Shown here: one piece after another, positions 1-7,899 of the stretch
Layout: each line of letters opens with the position of its first letter
Numbering within the stretch: position 1 is the stretch's first letter
Notes under the pieces: generated by a model
What the model was told of the DNA's origin: nothing
Database searches by the model: none
The model's input: the letters and a program-made list of their open reading frames with translations, nothing else
Translations under genes and position numbers: made by a program
Source of the DNA: FEN-1099 sp964511015
GTDB lineage: Bacteria > Lernaellota > Lernaellaia > Lernaellales > Lernaellaceae
Direction: 5' to 3'
NCBI GenBank assembly: GCA_964511015.1
Contig: CAZEDX010000064.1
Location: 1-25,425 of the forward strand
DNA: 25,425 nt

Positions 1-1
1 C

Positions 2-355
2 GTGATTCCCCCCGAAGAAAAAAAACGGCAGCTCCCCTGCCCGGTCTGTGCCACCACGATGCCGCCGTTTCTCTACAACTATTCGTCCGGCATCGTCATC
101 AATCAATGCCCAAAAGACCATGGTGTCTTTCTCGACCAGGGCGAGCTCGAACGGGTGCAAGCACACGCGGAATTCATGGACGCGGCGGCGGCGGGAAACG
201 TCCGCACCTATCTGGAATACCAGCAATCGCACTATGACAAGTTGACGGGAGACTCGCTTAGCGAGGCCGAGCGGGAAGCGGAAGCGAACTGGCAGCAAAA
301 GAAGGCGCCGCTGCTCAATCGCTTGCTTGACTGGCTGTCGCGAACAAAGAATTAG
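2..355 (+). CDS. TFIIB-type zinc-ribbon protein, probably 5'-truncated
   Basis: The visible 117 residues carry an N-terminal zinc-ribbon core: CPVC at residues 13-16, then CPKDHGVFLD about 20 residues later, then GEL. This matches the zf-TFIIB family (usual form CPxC...CPxCxGxWLDxGEL). The fourth ligand position of the usual CPxCxG is Asp here and the next residue is His, so His may replace Cys as metal ligand. The remainder is charged, probably helical, and rich in Glu and Gln, with no membrane segment or signal peptide. The first possible start is a GTG at base 2, but no upstream sequence is available to show a ribosome site, so the true start may lie outside the window. Family members are small cytoplasmic proteins of unknown function, often treated as metal-binding or nucleic-acid-associated. 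Codon use matches the neighbours. Confidence 0.7.
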   Translation: MIPPEEKKRQLPCPVCATTMPPFLYNYSSGIVINQCPKDHGVFLDQGELERVQAHAEFMDAAAAGNVRTYLEYQQSHYDKLTGDSLSEAEREAEANWQQKKAPLLNRLLDWLSRTKN

Positions 356-370
356 TCTAGTGAATATGTC

Positions 371-493
371 GTGAGGTTTCTGTATCACTTGGTGAACGAA
401 ATCGCGCGGTTTGACCGGACCGACATCAAGCTAGCGCTCCCGATAACGATCGAACTGTTCGGACTGGCGATCGTCCAACAAGTATTTTTTTAG
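371..493 (+). CDS. possible 40-residue ORF, GTG start
   Basis: This short open frame lies just after the zinc-ribbon gene on the same strand. It starts with GTG and ends with TAG at 491-493. The predicted peptide has a charged first half and a hydrophobic second half (LALPITIELFGLAIVQQVFF), which could be one membrane segment. There is no convincing ribosome site before the GTG, and third-position GC is only moderate for this genome. It could equally be a chance frame or a 3' untranslated region. It is listed because another, better small frame follows it. Confidence 0.2.
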   Translation: MRFLYHLVNEIARFDRTDIKLALPITIELFGLAIVQQVFF

Positions 494-505
494 GATTCGG
501 TAGCC

Positions 506-610
506 ATGCGCTGGGTGCTCGGCCTCGCCTTGATCGGCTCGATCGTCTTCGTCAGCGCGGTGGTGTTGGGGCGCGCGTGGCGGGCGACCAACCAACGCCC
601 CTCGATCTGA
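506..610 (+). CDS. possible 34-residue single-pass membrane peptide
   Basis: ATG at 506 and TGA at 608-610 frame a peptide beginning MRWVLGLALIGSIVFVSAVV, followed by a basic tail (LGRAWRATNQRPSI). It reads as one transmembrane helix with a positive C-terminal end. All but one of its sense codons end in G or C, the pattern of real genes in this window, and an AGGA lies about 10 bases before the ATG. It follows the 371-493 frame by 12 bases and faces the end of proC. I do not recognise a family. Small single-pass proteins of this kind often act as subunits or regulators of larger membrane complexes, but nothing here identifies a partner. Confidence 0.4.
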   Translation: MRWVLGLALIGSIVFVSAVVLGRAWRATNQRPSI

Positions 611-660
611 CCGGCCGTCGCCGTTAAACCGGATGTAGCCCCCCAAGACCCTTTCGCGCC

Positions 661-1482
661 CTACTTCTTCCCCAGCTCCATGCTCTTGCGTGCCGCCGCC
701 TCCACCGCGTCCATGATCGTCGAGCGGAAGATGCCCTTTTCCAGCGCGCGCAGGCCGGCGAAGGTGGTGCCGCCGGGGGTGGCGACCAGGTCGCGCAACT
801 CGCCCGCGTGGCGGCCGGTTTCGAGGAACATCTTGGCCGCGCCGTAGACCGTCTGGGCGGCGAGCAGGTTCGACACCTTGCGCGACAGGCCCATCTGCAC
901 GCCGGCGTCGGAGAGCGCTTCGATCATCATGAACACGAAGGCCGGGCCGGAGCCGGACAGACCGGTGACGATGTCCATCAATGCTTCGTTGTTCACCACC
1001 ACCGTTTTGCCGGTGGTCTGGAAGATGCCCTCGGCAAGCTTGAGATCGCTGTCGGTGGCGTACTTGCCGGGGAACAACGCCGCCGCGCCGGTCAGCACCA
1101 GCGCCGGCGCATTGGGCATCACGCGTACGATGCGCACTTCGTGGCCGGGAAAGAACGACGAAAGGAAATCGGTGGTGATGCCGGCGGCGATTGAAACCAG
1201 CAGCTTCGATTCGTCGACTTCCTCGGCGATTTCGAGCAATACCTTGTCGATGTTCTGCGGCTTCACCGCCAGCAGAATGATGTCGCAACGCCGGACCATC
1301 GCCACGTTGTCGGTGCCGACCTCGATGCCGTAGGTTTCGCCAATGAACGAACGGCGGTCGGGCAGCATTTCGGTGGCCAACAGATGTGCGCGGTCGGTGG
1401 TTTCGGCGGTCAGCAGCCCCCGCAGCATGACCTCACCCATATTGCCCACGCCAATGATGCCGATGGTCTTGTCGGTAAACAT
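661..1482 (-). CDS. proC: pyrroline-5-carboxylate reductase
   Basis: ProC performs the last step of proline synthesis, the NAD(P)H-dependent reduction of 1-pyrroline-5-carboxylate to L-proline in the cytoplasm. The 273-residue protein has the normal family length. An N-terminal Rossmann fold shows the GIIGVGNMG nucleotide loop (residues 8-16) and AVKPQN after the fourth strand. VMPNAPA follows, and the C-terminal dimerisation domain carries SGSGPAF and the signature TPGGTTFAGLRALE. The ATG at 1482 is preceded by GAGGAG at good spacing. It lies 44 bases after the membrane-protein gene ending at 1527 and could be the last gene of that run, although its function is unrelated to glycan work. No residue of the signature is missing. 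Confidence 0.95.
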   Translation of the reverse strand: MFTDKTIGIIGVGNMGEVMLRGLLTAETTDRAHLLATEMLPDRRSFIGETYGIEVGTDNVAMVRRCDIILLAVKPQNIDKVLLEIAEEVDESKLLVSIAAGITTDFLSSFFPGHEVRIVRVMPNAPALVLTGAAALFPGKYATDSDLKLAEGIFQTTGKTVVVNNEALMDIVTGLSGSGPAFVFMMIEALSDAGVQMGLSRKVSNLLAAQTVYGAAKMFLETGRHAGELRDLVATPGGTTFAGLRALEKGIFRSTIMDAVEAAARKSMELGKK

Positions 1483-1526
1483 GGTCGCTCCTCATTCCGG
1501 AAAAAAATCAATCATAAACGTGGCGG

Positions 1527-3404
1527 TCAGAAAGACAAGATCACGCGCTCGCCGCGCGGCTGCACGCCGATGAAGGGGAAGATCGCCCCCGGCACATCGA
1601 CCGGCTGTACCGGCGAGCCGTCGTCGGCGCGCAGCCCTTCGATGTAATGGCTGCGCACCACGACCTGGCCTTGGTCGGGCTGGAGTCCGGACAGCAGTAT
1701 CCGCCCATACTCGAAGCGCACCTCGCCACTACCGCGGGCGAACATGCTTCCCGCTGGCTGGTAGCGGAACGCGGCGTGATGCCCGTCGCGCCACACTTCC
1801 TGCGTTCCCTGAAGCCGGTGACGGAACACGCGCAAGGCTTGCGAAGAATGAACGACAATCAGGTCGATGTCGTATGCTTCCAGGAACGCCACGAGTTCTT
1901 CGTTGCTCCACTCCTCAATCGGCCGCAGGGCCAGCATGCCGGCGCTGAAACTCGCCCGGTTGAAACGCAAGAAGAAGTTGGGATATTGCGCGCCGAAATA
2001 CACCGCGGACGTCCACGCCGCCAACACCTGCTGCCCAAAGATCGAATGGTTGTTGGGGAACGGATCGCGATTGGCGTGGAACAAATGGTTGCTTTCAAAC
2101 AACACGCGGCCGCCGGCGCGCGGGGTCTGGTTGATGCGCGTGGCCAGCCGTTGCCAGTCTTGCGCTTCCACGATGCACTGGCGCGCGGAAGCCACTTCCC
2201 ACGGGCGGCGCGGCGGCAACGCCGCGGGCAGGATCAACGCCACCGCGACGACCATCGCCGCGACCATGCGGACCGGTTGCCGGCGACGCAACTGGGCGCG
2301 AAGCGCATCGAGCGCAAACGGCAGCGCCAGCAATTCGACATAGAGCACGAACGTGGATGGATCCAACTTGTAGGCACCGGGGATCAGACTCCCAAAGTAG
2401 GCGAACAGAAATATGATCGCCCAGATCACGAGAAATGCACGCCGGCGGTGGCGATGGGGCTCCGCCGATCGGGACGCGGCGCCGACAATCAAGCCCAGGT
2501 AGAGCAACCAGCGGAGGATCAGACCGGGCCAGCCGGAAGGACGACGGAACACGCCCACCCGGCCTTGCGGGTCAATCAGGTCGACCAGAAACGCCAGCGG
2601 ATTGTTGTTGTACCAGTGCGCCGTGCCGAGGAAGAACTCCGTCAGACCAAGGTGCGTCAGCATCGGTCCAAGCCAGAACCAGTTGGCGGCGGTGGCAAAC
2701 AACCCGGCCGCGACGATGGCGGCAAAACGGCGCCACGAAAGCTGGCGCCAGTGAAAGGCCAGTACGATCACCGCCGGGACGGCGAGGGTCAAAAAGGCCT
2801 TCTTGTGCACCAACAAAGTCAGCGCGGCGCAGATGGCCAGTCCAACAACATCTCGCCGGCGGCCTTGCTCGAGCACGTCCGCGAGAATCAGCAAGCTCAA
2901 CAACGACAACGGCATGACCAGCACGGTGCTGGTCATCGCCGACCGAAACAGGTCCCCCTGCAGTGAACCGCCGAACAGACACACCGCCAGCCAGGTAAAC
3001 CATGCCGGTTCCGGCGCGGCCCAGCGCGTTCCGGCCCAGCGCCGTCCGATCTCCCAAAACAGCAGTGGCGTCACCAGCCACAAGAACACCACGTAGAGCT
3101 TGACGCTTGCCGCCGCCGAAACAAACGGCACCAGCAAGGAAAACACCTGCAGGTTCACATTGGAGTTCCAAAGGAACGGATCAATGTAACCGCCCAGGAA
3201 ATGCGGGTCGTAACCCCACAACCGGCCGGTGTTCTGCCAGAACCCGCGCGCCTGGTAGACTTGGTTGAAGAGCACGGAGTAGTCGGAGTCCAGACGTGGC
3301 AACGGCGTGCCAAACCAGGGCAACAACTCGGCGGCGCCGCCGGCAAAAACCGCGAAGACCGCGATCATCGCCGCCAACAATAGAACCGCCGAGGAACGTT
3401 TCAT
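1527..3404 (-). CDS. polytopic membrane protein, GT-C glycosyltransferase-like
   Basis: A 625-residue protein with an N-terminal membrane helix (about residues 4-22), a first periplasmic loop containing LDSDYS and GYDPHFLGGY, and about ten further hydrophobic segments up to residue ~400. A soluble C-terminal region of some 220 residues should lie in the periplasm. An acidic first loop followed by many helices and a soluble tail is the architecture of GT-C enzymes and YfhO-like or '6-pyruvoyl-tetrahydropterin-synthase-related' membrane proteins. These use lipid-linked sugars to modify envelope glycans or lipids. The specific donor and acceptor cannot be read from sequence. The ATG at 3404 overlaps the TGA of the radical SAM gene (ATGA), indicating translational coupling; longer upstream frames would run back into that gene and are unlikely. 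Confidence 0.82.
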   Translation of the reverse strand: MKRSSAVLLLAAMIAVFAVFAGGAAELLPWFGTPLPRLDSDYSVLFNQVYQARGFWQNTGRLWGYDPHFLGGYIDPFLWNSNVNLQVFSLLVPFVSAAASVKLYVVFLWLVTPLLFWEIGRRWAGTRWAAPEPAWFTWLAVCLFGGSLQGDLFRSAMTSTVLVMPLSLLSLLILADVLEQGRRRDVVGLAICAALTLLVHKKAFLTLAVPAVIVLAFHWRQLSWRRFAAIVAAGLFATAANWFWLGPMLTHLGLTEFFLGTAHWYNNNPLAFLVDLIDPQGRVGVFRRPSGWPGLILRWLLYLGLIVGAASRSAEPHRHRRRAFLVIWAIIFLFAYFGSLIPGAYKLDPSTFVLYVELLALPFALDALRAQLRRRQPVRMVAAMVVAVALILPAALPPRRPWEVASARQCIVEAQDWQRLATRINQTPRAGGRVLFESNHLFHANRDPFPNNHSIFGQQVLAAWTSAVYFGAQYPNFFLRFNRASFSAGMLALRPIEEWSNEELVAFLEAYDIDLIVVHSSQALRVFRHRLQGTQEVWRDGHHAAFRYQPAGSMFARGSGEVRFEYGRILLSGLQPDQGQVVVRSHYIEGLRADDGSPVQPVDVPGAIFPFIGVQPRGERVILSF

Positions 3405-4822
3405 CGCTTCACCCGCCGCAGTGCCGGATTGGTGACGAACTTGTTCCAGAAATACCCCAGATCGCGCAACAGCGAGCCGCGCCGCAGACCGACCACCACC
3501 CGACTGGCCCAATAGCCCGGCCGCAGATAAAAGCGCCGGTAGAAGCGCCGGTAAGCGCGCCGGATCTGCCCGGCCGTCAAATGCGGATGGTTGTACAACG
3601 GCCGCCGCAAGGCATGGAACTGATATTCGTTCCAGTCGGACGTGAGCAATCGCCCTTCGGCCTTCCAGCGCTCGTAAAAGACGGTGCCCGGAAATGGTGC
3701 GTAGATGGACACCCGGGCGAAATCGGGTTTGAGTTCGATGGCGAAACGCGTCGTCTCAGCCATTGTCTCTTCGGTTTCGTCCGGCAGTCCGAGGATAAAC
3801 AGCGCGATCGCTTCGATGCCATGCCGCCGCGTCAGCGCAAACGCTTGTCGGATTTGCGCCAATTGCGTCCCTTTCCCGATGCCGTCGAGCACACGCTGGT
3901 TGCCTGACTCCACGCCAAATCGTACCCGGTAGCAGCCCGCGCGCGCGGCCAACGCCAGGAATTCGTCGTCCACCCGATCGACTCGAATGCCGTTGAACAA
4001 CTCCCACGGGAATTTGCGGGACAGACCGATGATGCGGCGGCAGATTTCCTTGGCCCGCGCCAGATCCGTGGTGAACCCATCGTCCTGGAAATGGATTTCG
4101 CGAAAGCCGAGATCCAGCAGGCCGTTGATTTCCTGCTCCATATAGGCCGGGCTCTTGCCCCGCCAACGGCGGCCGAATACCTGGCTGCTGGCGCAAAAGC
4201 AGCACCCGAACGGACAACCACGACTACTTTCCGACATGACCACGCGCGACTGGCGCCAAAGCGTTGTTTTGATGTCATATCGGTCCAGATCAAACAGGTC
4301 GTAGGCCGGCCGCGGCAGGGAATCAAGATCAGCCAGCGGCTCGCGGGCCGCCGTGCGCACAACGGGCTCCCCGTCGCGGTAGGCTAGGCCGGCAATCTCC
4401 GCCCGGGCGCGGCCAGCGAGCAATTCAACCAACGTGTGCTCGCCTTCGCCCATGACGATCACATCGAACGTTCCACTCGTCAGCGCTTCCTCAGGCAACA
4501 CGGTCGGATGGACACCACCGGCGATCAACAGTACGTGCGGCAACAACTCGCGCAACAAAGCGGCCGCGGCGTAGGCCTGCGGCGCCAACATGGTATAGAA
4601 CGTAACCCCGACCGCGTCCGGCCGGAATGCGGCCACGGTCTGACGGATGACCAAGGCGACGTCGTTTTCGAGTGAAAGGTCGAGAAGCCGCACATCGTGC
4701 CCCGCGGCCCGCGCGGCGGCACCCAACGTGGCGAGGGTGAGTGGCGGACACACGGGCGCCGAAACGACGGACCGGCGGAATACGTCGTACGGCGGCTTCG
4801 GTTGGATCAGGAGCAGACGCAT
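3401..4822 (-). CDS. B12-binding-domain radical SAM protein
   Basis: A 473-residue protein in two parts. Residues 1-~140 form a Rossmann-like cobalamin-binding domain (MRLLLIQPKPP start, DAVGVTFYT, GGVHPT, VMGEGEHT). The usual DxHxxG cobalt-ligand motif is not seen, as in many members of this class. From ~195 comes the radical SAM barrel with RGCPFGCCFCAS, where C203-x3-C207-x2-C210 bind the [4Fe-4S] cluster, followed by FQDDGFT and FGVESGNQRVLDGIGKG. Class B enzymes of this type methylate or rearrange unactivated carbon in lipids, cofactors, antibiotics or glycans. AAGGAAA sits before the ATG. Its position between two glycosyltransferase genes and a GT-C-like gene, with an ATGA overlap to the latter, suggests a lipid or sugar substrate; that is inference. 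Confidence 0.92.
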   Translation of the reverse strand: MRLLLIQPKPPYDVFRRSVVSAPVCPPLTLATLGAAARAAGHDVRLLDLSLENDVALVIRQTVAAFRPDAVGVTFYTMLAPQAYAAAALLRELLPHVLLIAGGVHPTVLPEEALTSGTFDVIVMGEGEHTLVELLAGRARAEIAGLAYRDGEPVVRTAAREPLADLDSLPRPAYDLFDLDRYDIKTTLWRQSRVVMSESSRGCPFGCCFCASSQVFGRRWRGKSPAYMEQEINGLLDLGFREIHFQDDGFTTDLARAKEICRRIIGLSRKFPWELFNGIRVDRVDDEFLALAARAGCYRVRFGVESGNQRVLDGIGKGTQLAQIRQAFALTRRHGIEAIALFILGLPDETEETMAETTRFAIELKPDFARVSIYAPFPGTVFYERWKAEGRLLTSDWNEYQFHALRRPLYNHPHLTAGQIRRAYRRFYRRFYLRPGYWASRVVVGLRRGSLLRDLGYFWNKFVTNPALRRVKR

Positions 4823-4886
4823 CGATTTCCTTTGTCCGGCGGTCCGCCGGCACAGTCGCGATTGTGGCGAATTTGCGCGGCGAAAG

Positions 4887-5720
4887 TCAAAAGGCCGATC
4901 CGACGCGCAACCCCAACCGCCGGACGATCAGGTTGGCCAAGGTCAGCAGCGTCGCCGGGGCATCCAGCGCCGCCAGATCGCGGCGCAACGCCGGACGCAA
5001 CGCCTCGCCGGTGATTCGTTCCAGCCGCGCGGTCGATTCCCCGTGTCGGCGCATGGCCCGCGCGGCTTCCCGGCTATGGCGGTAGGCTTGCGCCAGCACA
5101 CCGGCCGCGCCGTCGCTGCGCGCGTGGTCGACAACGGCCTCGGGACGATAGGCGAGTCGCCCACCGGCCGCGCGCAACCGCAACGAAACCTCGACGTCTT
5201 CCCCACAACACCGGAACCGCTCGTCGAAGCCGCCGATCTTGCGCAATGCCTCGACCCGGAACGCGGCGCACAGGCCCATGACCATCCAATCGTCGTCGAG
5301 CGCGGATGGGCCGTGCGACTGCGGCGTGGTGTGCGCCCGCCAGCGGTCGGCAAAGGTGGCGGCACCGGCTTCGACCCCCTGCCCGCCGGCAGCGGCGCAA
5401 CGCGGGTCGGTGAACGGCGCGAGCAACGCCGCCGCACAACCCGGACGCGGCACTGCATCGGCGTCGAAGAAGAGAATGACCTCGGTGTGACAGGCCGCCA
5501 GCAAGGCGTTGCGCGTCGCGGCCAATCCGACCGGCGGCAATGCCAACACACGCGCGCCGGCGGCGGACGCCAGATGGGCACTGTCGTCACGGCTGCCGTC
5601 GTCGGCAACCAGCAGCTCTGCGGGCGGCGGTTGCTGTGCGGCCGCCGCCGCCAGCACCGCCGCGATGGTGGACGCGCCATCATGTACCGGCACCGCCACG
5701 GTGTAGGAAAGAGCGCTCAT
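4887..5720 (-). CDS. family 2 glycosyltransferase
   Basis: A 277-residue GT-A-fold enzyme that should transfer a sugar from a nucleotide-sugar donor at the cytoplasmic face of the membrane. It begins VAVPVHDGASTIAAVL, the standard GT2 opening, followed by VADDGSRDDS (residues 38-47), the metal-binding DAD (residues 86-88 in FFDADAVP) and GGFDERF then GEDVEVSLRLRAAG, which hold the acceptor-side catalytic acid. The C-terminal ~60 residues are rich in Ala and Arg with no clear membrane helix. The start is the ATG at 5720: GGAGG stands seven bases before it, and the ATG overlaps the TGA of the preceding GT4 gene as ATGA. The longer upstream frame would lie inside GT4 and is rejected. The radical SAM gene follows after 64 bases. 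Confidence 0.92.
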   Translation of the reverse strand: MSALSYTVAVPVHDGASTIAAVLAAAAAQQPPPAELLVADDGSRDDSAHLASAAGARVLALPPVGLAATRNALLAACHTEVILFFDADAVPRPGCAAALLAPFTDPRCAAAGGQGVEAGAATFADRWRAHTTPQSHGPSALDDDWMVMGLCAAFRVEALRKIGGFDERFRCCGEDVEVSLRLRAAGGRLAYRPEAVVDHARSDGAAGVLAQAYRHSREAARAMRRHGESTARLERITGEALRPALRRDLAALDAPATLLTLANLIVRRLGLRVGSAF

Positions 5721-6934
5721 CGGGCGGCCTCCAGGTGTGCTTGCAGGTCGTCGGCAATGCGCCGGTCGTAATGCGTTGCTTCTTGTCGTGCGCGCAGGCG
5801 GACACGATCGTGCGCCAGACCCGCCAGCGCGTCGGCCCACGCGGCCGGATCGTCCGGCGGCAACAACAACGCACCGCACAATTCGTCGGTTTCGCGCAGT
5901 CCGCCCACCGCCGCGGCCACCACCGGCACGCCGCGCGCAGCCGCTTCGAGGACGGCCAGCGGCAGGTTTTCGCGCCAGCGGCTGGGCACGGCCAGCACAT
6001 CCACGCGGGCCAGAATCTCGTCGAGCTCGGCGTGATCGAACGAACCCTGGAACACCACTGGAGCGCCTGCCGCCCGCTCGTGCAAGGATTTCGTGTAGTT
6101 GGGATCGCCGTGACCGAACACATCCACCCCGAATCCGTCTCCGCGCCGGGCGGCATCGATCAGCGTCTCGATCCCTTTATCGGGAGTCAACCGGCCGATG
6201 AATCCCACCGCGAGGCGGCGGTGCGGTTTGGGGTGGTCGTGCCGCGATGCCGGAGGCAGACCGTACGGCCGATGAACCAAGCGTGCATTCGCAAAGCCGT
6301 GCGCCCGATGCGCCCACAGCACGGCGCGGCTCGGCACGAACACCGCCCGCAGGCGCCCGTACGCGCGCCGCAGCGCCGCATTGCGCACGGCGAAACCGGC
6401 GGCGTGCGCCGGCTGCAACAACCAGCCGGGCCATTGGTTGTAGCTTTCCCGTCCGCACTGCCGGCAGCGCCAGCCGCCCAGTGGCCCGAGGCATGCTTCA
6501 CCATTGGGCAGTTGCCAGGTGATGCGGTGACAGAACGCCCAATAGTCGTGCAGCGTCGCGGTGACCGGCACGCGTTGCGCCAGTGCCCAATCGACCACTC
6601 GGACACTCGTCATCAGAAAGTGGTGAACGTGCAGCAAACCGGGCCGGATGTCGGCAAGCAGCTTCGTCAGCAAGCGCAGCGCTCGTGGATTGTCGTACGT
6701 CTCGCGCAGACGAAAGTGCGCGTCGGGATCGGGCAGCGCCTTCTCGTCGAGCACGACCAGGCGATACGAGCCCTGGTCCAAGGTGTGCGCAGGCTGGCCT
6801 TGCGCGTCGCCACGGCAGATCAGCCAGACCTCGTGTCCGGCGGCGGCCGCCGCTTCGGCCAATGCCCGGGCATAAACCTCACTGCCGCCGAAGCGGCCGC
6901 GCGGGTCGTGATGGATCAGGTAGGCAATGCGCAT
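5717..6934 (-). CDS. family 4 glycosyltransferase
   Basis: A 405-residue retaining GT-B enzyme. The N-terminal domain begins MRIAYLIHHDPRGRFGGSEV with the glycine-rich donor/acceptor loop. The C-terminal domain carries VGFIGRLTPDKGIETLIDAA and VLAVPSRWRENLPLAVLEAA, the region of the E-x7-E motif that contacts the nucleotide sugar. Residues ~129-160 hold HDYWAFC, then Cys at 148, 157 and 160 (CRQC), a cysteine loop shared by many GT4 enzymes and likely structural. The start at 6934 is chosen because it gives the normal GT4 N-terminus; no strong ribosome site precedes it and upstream frame sequence does not look coding. It lies 40 bases after the TPR protein gene and overlaps the GT2 gene by four bases, so the two enzymes probably act in succession on one glycan. 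Confidence 0.92.
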   Translation of the reverse strand: MRIAYLIHHDPRGRFGGSEVYARALAEAAAAAGHEVWLICRGDAQGQPAHTLDQGSYRLVVLDEKALPDPDAHFRLRETYDNPRALRLLTKLLADIRPGLLHVHHFLMTSVRVVDWALAQRVPVTATLHDYWAFCHRITWQLPNGEACLGPLGGWRCRQCGRESYNQWPGWLLQPAHAAGFAVRNAALRRAYGRLRAVFVPSRAVLWAHRAHGFANARLVHRPYGLPPASRHDHPKPHRRLAVGFIGRLTPDKGIETLIDAARRGDGFGVDVFGHGDPNYTKSLHERAAGAPVVFQGSFDHAELDEILARVDVLAVPSRWRENLPLAVLEAAARGVPVVAAAVGGLRETDELCGALLLPPDDPAAWADALAGLAHDRVRLRARQEATHYDRRIADDLQAHLEAAR

Positions 6935-6974
6935 GCTTTGAGCAAACCACAGCCGGTAGCCGGCGTCAAAACGG

Positions 6975-7736
6975 TCAGCGCGGATGAGTGGCCAGCCACG
7001 TCTTGGCTTGCCGAACGAACGGTCGCGCCGCGCGCAGATTGTGGCGGGGTAGATCGCGTGCCTCGCGCACGGCTTGTTCAAGATGCTGGCGCGCCGCGTC
7101 GTTCTGGCCGCGCGCAGCCAACAGTAGGCCGTAGCGCACGCGGGCCTCGGTGAAGGTTGACTGCCGCAACACGCGATCGTAAGCCGCTAACGCCTGTTCC
7201 GCCCGTCCGGCGCTTTCCAGCACGCGCGCGTAAGCCAAATAGGCTTCGCCGAACTTGTAGCGTGGTTCGCGTTCGACGATCGGTTGCAGCAACGCGGCGG
7301 CCTCCTCGGGTTTACCGTTCTTTTCCAGCGTCAACGCCAACCAGTAACGTGGCTCGACCTCATCGCGAATCAACGCCACCGCCTGACGCAACAGCGGCTC
7401 GGCCCTGACGAAATCGCGGCGGCGATACAGCAACTCGCCGAGTTGGGCGTAGTCGTAGGGAAGCGGACTGTCCTCGACCTTGTGCTCCAACTCGCGCAAG
7501 CGTTTCCTCTCGGCCAGCGTCAGGGCTACCTGGTCGCCGACCAGGCCGCCACCCACCCCGAACATCGGCAACACCAGGTTCACCGCGAAATAGACCAACG
7601 GCCCAATTGACGGTAAAAAGATGATGATGAAGAACCAATAGCCGTCCGGACGTGTCTTGAAGTAGTGGATCAGCGCCGCCACAGTGAGCAACGTGTGCAG
7701 GTAGTAGGGCAGTGAAGAAAGCGAAAAACCGAGCAA
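6975..7736 (-). CDS. PLDc_N-like membrane domain plus TPR protein
   Basis: The 253-residue protein has two N-terminal membrane helices (about residues 10-26 and 33-58). The motif WFFIIIFLPSIGPLVYF resembles the PLDc_N segment found before cardiolipin synthase catalytic domains. No phospholipase D HKD motif follows. Instead, residues ~95-240 form about four tetratricopeptide repeats (YAQLGELLYRRRDFVRAEPL and later units), so the protein is probably a membrane-anchored scaffold with the repeats in the cytoplasm or periplasm. The start is TTG at 7736: GGAGG stands eight bases before it and no ATG occurs in the early frame. It is first in the glycan run and probably shares its promoter. The partner is unknown. 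Confidence 0.85.
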   Translation of the reverse strand: MLGFSLSSLPYYLHTLLTVAALIHYFKTRPDGYWFFIIIFLPSIGPLVYFAVNLVLPMFGVGGGLVGDQVALTLAERKRLRELEHKVEDSPLPYDYAQLGELLYRRRDFVRAEPLLRQAVALIRDEVEPRYWLALTLEKNGKPEEAAALLQPIVEREPRYKFGEAYLAYARVLESAGRAEQALAAYDRVLRQSTFTEARVRYGLLLAARGQNDAARQHLEQAVREARDLPRHNLRAARPFVRQAKTWLATHPR

Positions 7737-7799
7737 GTGGCCGGCCTCCGGATAAGCGGTGAGTCACGTTAGCAAAACCCTCGGATTTTGGCAAAGCTC

Positions 7800-7829
7800 T
7801 TGAAAAATCGACTTTCTTGCAGGTATAGT
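7800..7829 (+). promoter_or_regulatory. sigma70-type promoter of the first repeat lipoprotein
   Basis: TTGAAA at 7800-7805 and TATAGT at 7824-7829 are separated by 18 bases, close to the vegetative consensus. The block is AT-rich against a GC-rich background. Transcription would begin near 7836, leaving a leader of about 60 bases before the lipoprotein start. Confidence 0.55.
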
Positions 7830-7899
7830 GCGGGTAGTTGGTTCCAATTCTCGGGGCCTGCCCCGCTGACCAAGCGACTTTTTTTATAAGAGGCAAATG

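Noticed and set aside
431..1288. Minus-strand frame of 285 codons overlapping proC
   Set aside because: Overlapped by proC, which has all family signatures; the translation looks like frame-shifted GC-rich DNA.
1647..2966. Long plus-strand open frame of 439 codons
   Set aside because: It lies opposite the GT-C-like membrane gene; its translation is rich in Arg, Gln and His without domain pattern, a normal antisense artefact in GC-rich DNA.
4647..7153. Long plus-strand frames opposite the GT2 and GT4 genes
   Set aside because: Both glycosyltransferases have full family motifs on the minus strand; the plus-strand translations are low-complexity Arg/Gly/Gln text.
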